Below, piece after piece: positions 1 through 7,721 of a DNA stretch of 9,897 nt. The notes beneath the pieces are model-generated. The model was not told the origin of the DNA. It saw only the letters and a list, made by a program, of their open reading frames with translations, and made no database searches. The first letter of the stretch is position 1; each line of letters starts with the position of its first letter. This DNA is from UBA1359 sp035411265 (lineage in GTDB: Bacteria; Patescibacteriota; Patescibacteriia; Patescibacteriales; Patescibacteriaceae): NCBI GenBank assembly GCA_035411265.1, contig DAONSQ010000022.1:1-9897 (forward strand), read 5' to 3'. Both the position numbers and the translations under genes were made by a program.

Positions 1-1719
1 AATCCAGAAAACACCGTTTACGCTGTTAAACGCTTAATCGGCCGCCGTTTTCAAGATGAAGAGGTGCAACGTGATTTAAAAAACTCTCCTTATACTATTA
101 CTCAGGCCGGTGAGGGTGTTAAGGTTAAAATACAAGATAAAGACTACACCCCCCAGGAGGTATCAGCGATGATTTTAGCTAAAATTAAGGCTGATGCCGA
201 AGCTCGTTTAGGCGAACCAGTTACTGAAGCGATCATTACTGTTCCAGCTTATTTTGACGATTCTCAACGTCAAGCCACCAAAGATGCTGGTAAAATTGCT
301 GGTCTAGACGTTAAGCGCATTATCAATGAACCAACAGCTGCTGCTTTGGCTTATGGCTTTGACAAAAAGAAGGGCCAACAAATCGCTGTTTACGATTTAG
401 GCGGCGGTACTTTTGATATTTCTATTCTGGATATTTCTGAAGATACTGTCGAAGTTAAAGCCACTAATGGCGACACTCATTTAGGTGGTGAAGATTTTGA
501 TCAAAGAATTATTAGCTGGATTATTGATGAATTCAAAAAAGATCAAGGAATTGACTTATCTAAAGACACCCTAGCCCTACAACGCATTAAAGAAGCTGCC
601 GAGAAGGCCAAAATAGAATTATCAACATTAAATGAAACTGAAATAAATCAACCCTTTATCACTACTGATGCCAATGGCCCCAAGCACTTAGTCATGAAAA
701 TGACCAGAGCTCAACTAGAAAACCTAGTTGGTGATTTAGTCGAAAAAACTATTGAACCTTGTAAAAAAGCTCTAGCTGATGCTGGTTTTAACCTTAATGA
801 TGTTGACGAAGTTATTATGGTTGGCGGCATGACTCGTATGCCAATGGTTCAAGCCAAGGTCAAAGAATTCTTTGGTAAAGATCCAAATTTAAGCGTTAAT
901 CCTGATGAAGTTGTTGCTCTTGGCGCCGCAGTTCAAGCTGGTGTTTTACAAGGCGATGTCAAAGATGTGCTACTTTTAGATGTTACCCCGCTAACCTTGG
1001 GTATTGAAACCTTAGGGGGTGTTGCTACGCCTTTAATTGAACGTAACACTACTATTCCAACTTCCAAAAGCCAAGTATTTTCAACTGCGGCTGATGGCCA
1101 AACCAGCGTTGAAATTCATATTGTCCAAGGCGAAAGACCAATGGCTGCCGACAATAAATCCCTTGGCCGCTTTATCTTAGACGGCATTCCACCAGCTCCA
1201 CGCGGTGTTCCTCAAGTTGAAGTTTCTTTTGATATTGATGCTAACGGCATCTTAAATGTTAAAGCGACTGATAAAGCATCTAATAAAGAGCAAAAAATTA
1301 CTATTACTGCTTCTTCCGGCTTAAGCAAAGAAGAGATTGAAAAACTCCGTCAAGAAGCTGAAAAAAATGCCGAAGAAGATAAAAAGAAAAAAGAAGCTGC
1401 CGAATTAAAAAATCAGGCCGATAGCGTTATCTTCCAACTAGAAAAATTACTTAAAGAATCTGGTGAAAAAATTAAACCAGAAGACAAAACTAATTTAGAA
1501 GCCAAGCTAGCTGAACTAAAAAAGACAAAAGATAGCAGTGATAGCGAAACTCTCAAAAAACAAATGGAGGAAATCAACCAGTTAGCCCAAACAATCGGTG
1601 CAGCCATGTATCAAGAGCAGGCCGCCAATCCAGCCGCTGATTCTGACACCAACAATAACCAACAAGCCAATCCTGACCAAGGTCCAGTTGAAGGCGAAAT
1701 TGAAGAAGATAAAAAATAA
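1..1719 (+). CDS. dnaK: Molecular chaperone DnaK (Hsp70), 5' end missing
   Basis: This is the ATP-dependent cytosolic Hsp70 chaperone, which binds exposed hydrophobic peptide stretches and works with DnaJ and GrpE. The reading frame is open from base 1, and its first visible residues (NPENTVYAVKRLIGRRF) match DnaK from about residue 61 of the E. coli protein. About 60 residues, including the first phosphate-binding motif, therefore lie left of the window. The GTG at 64 is internal. The 572 visible residues contain NEPTAAALAYG (from residue 109), the second phosphate motif DLGGGTFD (132-139), the adenosine-binding motif VGGMTR (from 274), the interdomain linker DVLLLDVTPL, the beta-sandwich substrate domain and a charged helical lid (about 440-540). 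A disordered N/Q/A-rich tail ends in an acidic EGEIEEDKK. The estimated full length, about 630 residues, is normal. It is the first visible gene of a + strand operon, 9 bases before dnaJ. Any heat-shock promoter or grpE would be upstream and cannot be seen. Confidence 0.98.
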   Translation, partial: NPENTVYAVKRLIGRRFQDEEVQRDLKNSPYTITQAGEGVKVKIQDKDYTPQEVSAMILAKIKADAEARLGEPVTEAIITVPAYFDDSQRQATKDAGKIAGLDVKRIINEPTAAALAYGFDKKKGQQIAVYDLGGGTFDISILDISEDTVEVKATNGDTHLGGEDFDQRIISWIIDEFKKDQGIDLSKDTLALQRIKEAAEKAKIELSTLNETEINQPFITTDANGPKHLVMKMTRAQLENLVGDLVEKTIEPCKKALADAGFNLNDVDEVIMVGGMTRMPMVQAKVKEFFGKDPNLSVNPDEVVALGAAVQAGVLQGDVKDVLLLDVTPLTLGIETLGGVATPLIERNTTIPTSKSQVFSTAADGQTSVEIHIVQGERPMAADNKSLGRFILDGIPPAPRGVPQVEVSFDIDANGILNVKATDKASNKEQKITITASSGLSKEEIEKLRQEAEKNAEEDKKKKEAAELKNQADSVIFQLEKLLKESGEKIKPEDKTNLEAKLAELKKTKDSSDSETLKKQMEEINQLAQTIGAAMYQEQAANPAADSDTNNNQQANPDQGPVEGEIEEDKK

Positions 1720-1728
1720 TTAAAGCCA

Positions 1729-2817
1729 ATGGCCAAAGATTACTATCAAATACTCGGAGTCGATAAAAACGCCAGCCCCGAAGATATTAAAAAAGCTTTT
1801 CGTAAATTAGCCCATCAACACCACCCCGATAAAAGCAGTGGTGACGAAGCTAAGTTTAAAGAAATCAATGAAGCTTACCAAGTGCTAGGCGACAAAGATA
1901 AGCGAGCTAAATATGACCGCTTCGGCAGTTCCGCCTTTCAAGGCGGTTCTGCCGGTTTTGGCGATATGGGCGGTTTCGATTTTAGCCAATTTTATCAAGG
2001 TGGCCAAAATGGCGGTTTTGAAATGAATTTTGGTGATCTTGGCGATATGTTTGGTGACATTTTTGGTTTCGGCCATGGTCAAAACAAAAAACAAGCTAGC
2101 CAGCGCGGTCGCGATTTGGAAATTACTATTAAAATTGATTTTCTAAAAGCTGTTTTCGGTAGCGAGGAAACGATTGATCTCGAAAAACAAATTACCTGCA
2201 AGCATTGTCAGGGGAGTGGCGCTGAACCAAACAGTCAAATCAAGACCTGCCCGGATTGCCAAGGTCGAGGTTTTATTGACCAGATTCAAAGAACTATGCT
2301 TGGTAATATTCGCACCCAAGCAGCCTGTCCCAAATGTAATGGTACTGGCAAAATAATCGAACAGCCCTGTAAAGAATGTCGCGGTCAAGGCAGAACACTT
2401 AAAAAAGAACCGCTAACAATCAAGATACCAGCTGGGGTCTCCAATGGTCAAACCATCAAATTTGCTAACCAAGGCGAAGCTGGTCTTCGAGGCAGTTCTA
2501 GCGGTGATCTTTACATCAACGTCCGAATTCAACCCCATCCAACTCTAAAGCGCGACGGCGTTAATATTTATTCTGTTCTACCTTTAACTTTTCGCCAAGC
2601 TGCTTTAGGCGATAAAATTGAAATTGAAACCGTTGACGGACCAGTTACTCTCAAGGTTCCCGCTGGCACTCAGAGCGGACAAGAAATCTTGCTGCGCGGC
2701 AAAGGCGTTCCGCGCTTACATAGCTATGGTCGCGGTGATCATTTAGTTGAAGCCAAAGTTATTACCCCAAAAAACTTAACTAAAGAACAGAAAAAAGCCT
2801 TAGAGCTTTTAGACTAA
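1729..2817 (+). CDS. dnaJ: Chaperone protein DnaJ (type I Hsp40)
   Basis: This is the co-chaperone that delivers clients to DnaK and stimulates its ATPase. All domains of a class I DnaJ are present in 362 residues. The J domain spans about 3-66 with the essential HPD at 32-34. A Gly/Phe-rich linker covers about 66-120. The zinc domain has four CxxCxGxG repeats (CKHCQGSG, CPDCQGRG, CPKCNGTG, CKECRGQG), and two C-terminal beta domains follow. The protein is slightly shorter than E. coli DnaJ (376), mainly at the C-terminus, which stops just after KALELLD. The ATG at 1729 gives the canonical MAKDYYQILGV start. No Shine-Dalgarno sequence is visible in the 9-base gap after dnaK, so translation may be coupled to it. 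The downstream miaB starts after only 3 bases, so the two are surely co-transcribed. Confidence 0.98.
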   Translation: MAKDYYQILGVDKNASPEDIKKAFRKLAHQHHPDKSSGDEAKFKEINEAYQVLGDKDKRAKYDRFGSSAFQGGSAGFGDMGGFDFSQFYQGGQNGGFEMNFGDLGDMFGDIFGFGHGQNKKQASQRGRDLEITIKIDFLKAVFGSEETIDLEKQITCKHCQGSGAEPNSQIKTCPDCQGRGFIDQIQRTMLGNIRTQAACPKCNGTGKIIEQPCKECRGQGRTLKKEPLTIKIPAGVSNGQTIKFANQGEAGLRGSSSGDLYINVRIQPHPTLKRDGVNIYSVLPLTFRQAALGDKIEIETVDGPVTLKVPAGTQSGQEILLRGKGVPRLHSYGRGDHLVEAKVITPKNLTKEQKKALELLD

Positions 2818-2820
2818 ATT

Positions 2821-4098
2821 ATGTCTAAATACTATATTACTGTTATCGGCTGCCAAATGAATATTAGTGATAGCCAACGCCTAGCGAGCCGTCTACAATC
2901 TTTTGGTTGGCAAGAAACAATCAATCGATCTGAAGCTAACTTAAACATCCTAGTTACCTGCGGTGTCCGCCAAGGCGCCGAAGATCGAATTTACGGATTA
3001 ATCAAACAAATTAAAAAAGAAAATCCTCAATCAGCCATTGCCTTAACCGGCTGTTTAGCTTATCGCACCGATATTAAAGAAAAAATTGGCCAAGAAATTG
3101 ACTACTGGTTTGACATCAACCAATTAACCGAATTAGAAAAAATTATTCCAAGCATTCAATTACCCACCGGTAGTCTATCTCATTTAGAGAATTATTTAAA
3201 AATAACTCCGATTTATCCTTCAAAAATAAGCGCTCTAGTGCCAATTGGCAATGGTTGTAATAATTTTTGTAGCTACTGCGTTGTTCCCTATGCTCGAGGT
3301 CGAGAAAAATATCGTCCAGCCTCAGAAATAATCACTGAAGTTAAAAACTTAATTGACCAAGGCTATCAAGAAATAAAAGTTATTGCTCAAAATGTTAATA
3401 GCTATCTTGATCCAGAAAATAATCTCGATTTCACTGATCTTTTAAAAGAGCTTGATCAACTAGGTGATTACTGGCTTAGTTTTACCACTAGCCATCCTAA
3501 AGACATGAGTGATAAATTAATCAGCTTTCTAGGATCTAGCCGCAATTTAATCAAATATCTTCATCTACCGGTTCAAGCTGGCAGCAATCACATTTTAAAA
3601 GCCATGAACCGTAATTACACTAGGGAGCATTATTTAAATTTAGTTCAAAAAATTAGACAAGCCTGCCCAGACATTAGTTTAACCACCGATATTATTGTTG
3701 GCTTCCCTGGTGAGACCGAACAAGATTTTGCTGAAACCTGCGATTTAGTTCAAAAAGTAAACTTTGACCAAATCTATATTGCTCAATTCAGCGTAAGACC
3801 TGGCACGGCCGCTGCTAAATTAACTGACAATGTAACCATTGAAGAGAAAAAACAACGCGAATTAATTCTGGATAAAATCTTAAAGCAGGGCGCTTTAAAA
3901 AATAGAAAAGAACAAATCAACCAAACCGTTGAGGTTTTGTTGGAAGAACAAAGAAACCAACACTATTTCGGTCGAACCAATTATAACCAACAGATCCTTT
4001 TAACCAGTAGGCCTGATAAAAATTATAATCTAGGTCAGCGCTACTCAGCAATTGTCACTAAAGCTCGCAATTTTAGCTTAGCTGGCCAATTACTTTAA
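2821..4098 (+). CDS. miaB: tRNA-2-methylthio-N6-dimethylallyladenosine synthase MiaB
   Basis: This is a radical-SAM methylthiotransferase that adds the 2-methylthio group to i6A at position 37 of tRNAs reading UNN codons, giving ms2i6A. The 425 residues show the three-part MiaB layout. The N-terminal UPF0004 domain has the auxiliary-cluster cysteines C11 (GCQMN), C47 (VTCGVR) and C78 (TGCLA). The radical-SAM CxxxCxxC motif is C146, C150 and C153 (CNNFCSYC). A C-terminal TRAM-like RNA-binding domain follows. GCQMN favours MiaB over the related MtaB and RimO. One small oddity is VTCGVR where families usually have NTCxVR around C47. The start ATG lies 3 bases after the dnaJ stop, without a Shine-Dalgarno sequence. 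The gene ends 1 base before miaA, which makes the substrate of this enzyme. Confidence 0.96.
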   Translation: MSKYYITVIGCQMNISDSQRLASRLQSFGWQETINRSEANLNILVTCGVRQGAEDRIYGLIKQIKKENPQSAIALTGCLAYRTDIKEKIGQEIDYWFDINQLTELEKIIPSIQLPTGSLSHLENYLKITPIYPSKISALVPIGNGCNNFCSYCVVPYARGREKYRPASEIITEVKNLIDQGYQEIKVIAQNVNSYLDPENNLDFTDLLKELDQLGDYWLSFTTSHPKDMSDKLISFLGSSRNLIKYLHLPVQAGSNHILKAMNRNYTREHYLNLVQKIRQACPDISLTTDIIVGFPGETEQDFAETCDLVQKVNFDQIYIAQFSVRPGTAAAKLTDNVTIEEKKQRELILDKILKQGALKNRKEQINQTVEVLLEEQRNQHYFGRTNYNQQILLTSRPDKNYNLGQRYSAIVTKARNFSLAGQLL

Positions 4099-4099
4099 T

Positions 4100-5047
4100 A
4101 TGACCAAGCCCCAATTAACGGTTGCCGTTGTCGGTCCAACCGCCGCTGGTAAAACCAAGCTAGCTATCGCTCTAGCTGATTTGTTTAACGGAGAAATTAT
4201 TAGCGCTGACAGTCGCCAAGTTTATCGGGGTATGGACATCGGCACCGGCAAAGACTTAGTCGATTATCAAAACAACGGCCAACCAATACCTTATCATTTA
4301 ATTGATGTTGTTGATCCGCAAACCAATTTTGACTTAGCCACTTACCAGAAAAAAGCTCAAGCTGCTCTAGAAGATATTGTTAAACGCCATAAACTGCCAA
4401 TTATTGCCGGTGGTAGCGGTCTTTACCTTCAAGCTTTAATCGACAACTATCAATTAGCTAACGTTAAGCCAGACCTACAATTCCGTCAAAAATTCGAACA
4501 CCTAGACGCTCTTGCATTATATCAGGAACTATCTAAACTACAGCCTAATTTAGCCAAAAAGCTAAATAATAGCGACAGAAATAACCCTCGAAGACTGCTA
4601 CGCTATTTAGAAATAGCTTCAACCACCATAAAAGAGCCATCAGCCAAAATACCGGCAGATAGGCAATCATGCTTGGACTATCATTGGATAATTTTCGGAC
4701 TTGATTACCCTATGGAGGTATTGGAAAAAAAGATTTTTATCCGGCTAATGAAACGATTAGAAGAAGAAGCCATGATCGAAGAGGTTAAAGAACTTCATCA
4801 ATCAGGGCTAGACTGGAAAAGACTTGAGTCTTTTGGTTTAGAATATCGCTATATTAGTTATTATCTTCAAGAAAAAATCGATTATGACCAAATGATTGAT
4901 CAGCTCCATATTGCTTCCAGGCAATTTGCTAAACGGCAAAAAACTTGGTTTAGGCGCTGGGAAAAACAGGGGAAACAAATTCACTGGCTCAACCCAGAAT
5001 CAGCCTTAGCTGAAGCCAGCCAAATAATAAAAAAGCTAGCCCTTTAA
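4100..5047 (+). CDS. miaA: tRNA dimethylallyltransferase MiaA
   Basis: This enzyme transfers the dimethylallyl group of DMAPP to N6 of A37 in tRNAs reading UNN codons, the step before MiaB. The 315-residue protein has the P-loop-like GPTAAGKT (12-19), the ISADSRQVYRGMDIGTGK block (34-51) with the conserved Asp of ADS at 36, YHLIDVVDP (66-73), AGGSGLYLQAL (103-113), NPRR (162-165) and the C-terminal KRQKTWFRRW (278-287). The segment between AGGSGLY and NPRR looks shorter than in E. coli. Where most families have an IGYKE-type motif this protein has FGLEYRY (245-251), a divergent version. The start is ATG, one base after the miaB stop, with no Shine-Dalgarno sequence, so translational coupling is likely. 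Its stop codon lies in the loop of a terminator hairpin shared with gatB. The source of DMAPP is not encoded in the window. Confidence 0.96.
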   Translation: MTKPQLTVAVVGPTAAGKTKLAIALADLFNGEIISADSRQVYRGMDIGTGKDLVDYQNNGQPIPYHLIDVVDPQTNFDLATYQKKAQAALEDIVKRHKLPIIAGGSGLYLQALIDNYQLANVKPDLQFRQKFEHLDALALYQELSKLQPNLAKKLNNSDRNNPRRLLRYLEIASTTIKEPSAKIPADRQSCLDYHWIIFGLDYPMEVLEKKIFIRLMKRLEEEAMIEEVKELHQSGLDWKRLESFGLEYRYISYYLQEKIDYDQMIDQLHIASRQFAKRQKTWFRRWEKQGKQIHWLNPESALAEASQIIKKLAL

Positions 5048-5060
5048 GCTAGCTCTTTTT
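5029..5060. terminator. Bidirectional intrinsic terminator at miaA/gatB, containing both stop codons
   Basis: A 7-bp stem (agctagc at 5034-5040, gctagct at 5048-5054) encloses the loop cctttaa (5041-5047). On the + strand it is followed by C and five T (5055-5060). On the - strand it is followed by a run of U encoded by the A run at 5029-5033. It can therefore end transcription of both converging operons. The loop holds the palindromic TTAA (5044-5047) that provides TAA to miaA and, on the other strand, to gatB, so the terminator arms are coding sequence for the last residues of both proteins. The call is structural and inferred from the sequence. Confidence 0.8.
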
Positions 5061-6534
5061 CTAAAATTTCTTTAGCACTTTGCGGATTAGCTTTACCAGA
5101 ACTCCGCCGCATCAACTGACCAATAAAAAACTGTAGCAGTGGAGTCTTACCACTACGATAACCGCTGGCTTGTTCTGGAAATTCAGCAATAATTTCTCGA
5201 GCTAACTGGGCTAATTGCTCATCATCATCAATCTGTCCCAAATCTAACTCCTGAATAATCTGAGCAACGTTACGGCGATTATCTTTAATTAACTCAACTA
5301 AAACAACTTGGCTGTTACTTGAAGTTATCTCATTATTAACAATACTATTACTAAGCTCAGCCAAACACGATGGAGTAATTGGATTTATACCCAGCTGACT
5401 TAAGCTGCTATATTTTAAAACCTCGTTAGTTAGTGAATTACCAGCCGTTTTAAGTACTTCATTTTCTTTATCTGATGAGCTTTTTTTAATAATTTCAATT
5501 AATTCATCAGCATATTTAGCACTAGCCGGAAAAGTATTAAGCAAATTAGCCTGATCCTTGGTCCAGCCAGCTTCTTTTTGCCAGCGTTCAGCCTTGGCTT
5601 GAGGTAATTCAATAGCTTCAACATAGTTAGCTACCTCATCCAGCCAATCGCTGCCAATATTTAATCTTGGCAAATCAGGTTCATCAAAATAACGATAATC
5701 AGCCATTGTTTCTTTACGTCTCTGGGCTTTAGTTTCATTTTTCTTTTCATCCCAACCGCGAGTTTCAGCTAAAACAGCTTCACTATTTTCAACCAACTGG
5801 CTTTGGCGTTCAATTTCATAATTAATGGCCCGTTCTAAAGCTTTAAAAGAATTCAAATTCTTAACTTCAACTTTATTATTTAAACTAAAGCCAGCTTTAG
5901 CTTTGAGACCCGGACCAGAAAACTCAAAACTATCTTTAACCTGCACACTAATATTAGCCTCACAGCGCATTTCACCTTTTTCCATATTGGCATCAGAAAT
6001 ACCCAAGTAGCGAAGAATTTTCTGCAACTCTTGGCCAAAACGGCTAGCTTCAGCGGCCGAATTAATAACCGGATAAGTTACCATTTCAATCAGGGGAGTG
6101 CCGGCTCGATTATAATCAACTTTTACTTCGCCTTTTTCGTTGCGAAAAATTTTACCAGTATCTTCTTCTAAATGGATTCTAGTTATTTTTACTATTTGCC
6201 TATCAACATTGAGCTCACCATCAGACCCTATTGGAGTGTTTGATTGGGTTATCTGATACCCCTTGGGGAGGTCTGGATAAAAATAATTCTTCCGCGCAAA
6301 ACCGCACCTAGGGTTAACTTTAAAATTAAGCGCCTTAGCCAAACGTAAGGCAAACTCAATGGCTTGTTCATTAACCATTGGTAAAGTTCCTGGATGTCCC
6401 AAGCAAATTGGACAAGTTAAAACATTACCTTCAGCTCCTTCAGACTGATTACTACAAGAACAAAACATCTTGCTCTTAGTTTTGAGTTCGATGTGTATTT
6501 CTAAACCGATGATTGGCACTAATGATAGTTCCAT
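5044..6534 (-). CDS. gatB: Aspartyl/glutamyl-tRNA(Asn/Gln) amidotransferase subunit B
   Basis: GatB is the kinase/transamidation subunit of GatCAB. It phosphorylates and amidates mischarged Glu-tRNA(Gln) and/or Asp-tRNA(Asn) using ammonia channelled from GatA. I start it at the ATG at 6534 (MELSLVPIIGLEIHIEL), giving 496 residues. A TTG at 6555 would add MLRFCKN and overlap tmk by 17 bases, which is less likely; the ATG leaves a 4-base gap. The zinc cysteines C25, C27 and C41, C44 (CSC and CPIC), RKNYFYPDLPKGYQ (81-94), HLEEDTGK (121-128), DYNRAGTPLIE (140-150), EVKNLNSF (223-230) and DYRYFDEPDLP (279-289) are the family signatures. A YqeY-like tail ends in GKANPQSAKEILEKEL. A segment of about 20 residues before EVKNLNSF (about 200-221) looks like an insertion against the common form. 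gatA and gatC are not in the window. It is the last gene of a leftward operon. Confidence 0.96.
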   Translation of the reverse strand: MELSLVPIIGLEIHIELKTKSKMFCSCSNQSEGAEGNVLTCPICLGHPGTLPMVNEQAIEFALRLAKALNFKVNPRCGFARKNYFYPDLPKGYQITQSNTPIGSDGELNVDRQIVKITRIHLEEDTGKIFRNEKGEVKVDYNRAGTPLIEMVTYPVINSAAEASRFGQELQKILRYLGISDANMEKGEMRCEANISVQVKDSFEFSGPGLKAKAGFSLNNKVEVKNLNSFKALERAINYEIERQSQLVENSEAVLAETRGWDEKKNETKAQRRKETMADYRYFDEPDLPRLNIGSDWLDEVANYVEAIELPQAKAERWQKEAGWTKDQANLLNTFPASAKYADELIEIIKKSSSDKENEVLKTAGNSLTNEVLKYSSLSQLGINPITPSCLAELSNSIVNNEITSSNSQVVLVELIKDNRRNVAQIIQELDLGQIDDDEQLAQLAREIIAEFPEQASGYRSGKTPLLQFFIGQLMRRSSGKANPQSAKEILEKELA

Positions 6535-6538
6535 ATTT

Positions 6539-7123
6539 TTACAAAATCTTAGCAACCTCTTGCCAGAGTTGATTATTCAATTCATCAATTGCTTGATTGG
6601 CAGAAAATTTAAACCAACCATAGCTATCGGCTAAAAATTGATGGCACTGCCTAACTTTATCGATTAATTCATTATCATTTTCATGCTTATGGCCATTCTC
6701 GATTCCGCTAGTAAAACGCTCACCATCGAGCCAAAGAGTTAAATCCGGTTCTCTAAGCCCTTGATTAACTTTTTCTAAAAAAGCTAAATCAACTCCAGCT
6801 CCAGAACCCCAAGCCATACCGGTTCCAGTATAATCTTCGGCCACGATCCATTCGTCAGCATTAAGACGCGCTATTAATTCGGCTTGATATTGATAACGAT
6901 TTAATGAATATAAGATCTGCGCCTCCCGCGCCGATAGTTGCCACGGATTGCCCTGCCTTAAGTATTCATTAATCATTACTCCGCTTGGACCAAGATCGTA
7001 AATCGGATATTTAATATAGCTGGCATTTTTACCGGCTTGTTTTAATTTTTCCACCAATAATTTAGCTTGAGTGCTTTTACCGATATTATTAATACCGTAA
7101 AGGACTATCAATTTGCCAGCCAT
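6539..7123 (-). CDS. tmk: Thymidylate kinase-like protein (divergent)
   Basis: This is probably dTMP kinase, which phosphorylates dTMP to dTDP in the cytosol. The 194 residues fit the family in length and order. The P-loop is GINNIGKST (10-18), where most members have GxDGAGKST. An IN-EYLRQG segment corresponds to the IRxxL region. RxAQxLY-like residues (66-72) precede the helix leading to the catalytic strand. LWLDGER (130-136) matches the LxxxPExxxxR strand, and a lid-like stretch with D-NELIDKVRQCH (150-161) follows. The conserved DR(Y/H) motif after the WxV strand is replaced by EDY (96-98). This loses the Arg that normally contacts substrate phosphates, so the activity or phosphate geometry may differ. 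Neighbouring dCMP deaminase and P-loop kinase genes support a dNMP role. The ATG start is 16 bases after the upstream gene, with no Shine-Dalgarno sequence. Another nucleoside-phosphate kinase remains possible. Confidence 0.8.
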   Translation of the reverse strand: MAGKLIVLYGINNIGKSTQAKLLVEKLKQAGKNASYIKYPIYDLGPSGVMINEYLRQGNPWQLSAREAQILYSLNRYQYQAELIARLNADEWIVAEDYTGTGMAWGSGAGVDLAFLEKVNQGLREPDLTLWLDGERFTSGIENGHKHENDNELIDKVRQCHQFLADSYGWFKFSANQAIDELNNQLWQEVAKIL

Positions 7124-7139
7124 AGGTTTAATCTATTAC

Positions 7140-7697
7140 TTAATCTTTTTTAATTTGTCGATAAATCTCTTCGGCTTGCTGATACAAAGCTTCTAAATCG
7201 CCATTATTGTCAATAGTAAAGTCAGCCTGAGCAATGGCCTTGGGAATATCTTTCTCCGCTTCACCTTGTTCATCAATTTTAAATTGCTCCCAAGTTTTAC
7301 CAGCATCATCAACATTTTGATTGCGCTTAGTCAAGCGTTCATAACGCAGATTCTGATCAGCCATGACAGCAACTAGCTTGAAATTAGGAAATTCTTTAAA
7401 AGCCAAAAAATCACCATAACGGCGCATACCCTCCAGGAGTATAAAGGGGCATGGTTCATTTTCAATATCTCTTAAGATTGCTCGTAAAATAATATCCTGA
7501 CCAAATTGACCACGTAAAATCGATGATAAATTAGCCATATTTCCCCTGGTTTGCGACAGAGTCATTCTATCAGCAACATCACGCAAAGGTTTAGAAAATC
7601 CATAAACCTGACCCTGGTATTTTTCAGCTAAATATTTAGCAACAGTTGTTTTTCCGGCCGCTAATTGACCGGTCAAACCGATAATAACTTTGTCCAT
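7140..7697 (-). CDS. P-loop NTPase, UPF0200/dephospho-CoA-kinase-like (putative nucleotide kinase)
   Basis: This is a 185-residue P-loop kinase of unproven substrate. The Walker A is GQLAAGKTT (10-18). Later come FILLEGMRR (85-93), where Asp/Glu-Gly-x-Arg follows a hydrophobic strand, then FKLVAVMADQNLRYERLTKR (106-125) and TWEQFKIDEQGEAEKDI (135-151). ADFTIDNNGDLEAL (158-171) matches the closing ADxxIxNxG segment. This order resembles the UPF0200/AAA_18 proteins known mainly from archaea and relatives of dephospho-CoA kinase and NMP kinases. It lies between dCMP deaminase and thymidylate kinase in one operon, spaced 24 and 16 bases, so I infer a deoxynucleotide or nucleotide monophosphate kinase role. 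Dephospho-CoA kinase itself is the main alternative. The ATG at 7697 is the natural start, directly before the first beta strand; no Shine-Dalgarno sequence is seen. Confidence 0.72.
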   Translation of the reverse strand: MDKVIIGLTGQLAAGKTTVAKYLAEKYQGQVYGFSKPLRDVADRMTLSQTRGNMANLSSILRGQFGQDIILRAILRDIENEPCPFILLEGMRRYGDFLAFKEFPNFKLVAVMADQNLRYERLTKRNQNVDDAGKTWEQFKIDEQGEAEKDIPKAIAQADFTIDNNGDLEALYQQAEEIYRQIKKD

Positions 7698-7721
7698 AAC
7701 TTTAAATTCAACAATTAAATA

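Noticed and set aside
64..66. GTG at 64 as the start of dnaK
   Set aside because: The frame is open and homologous to DnaK from base 1 (NPENTVYAVKRLIGRRF), so the gene begins left of the window and this Val is internal.
1413..1607. Open frame on the - strand inside dnaK, and similar frames opposite or overlapping dnaJ, gatB, the deaminase and rplA
   Set aside because: They lie wholly within strongly conserved genes, have no recognisable domains and no initiation signals, and are best explained as shadows.
2821..4098. MtaB or RimO methylthiotransferase
   Set aside because: The GCQMN motif at the first cysteine and the adjacent miaA point to MiaB.
6535..6555. TTG start giving a 503-residue GatB
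   Set aside because: It would overlap tmk by 17 bases and add MLRFCKN, which does not fit the family; the ATG at 6534 gives a 4-base gap and a typical N-terminus.
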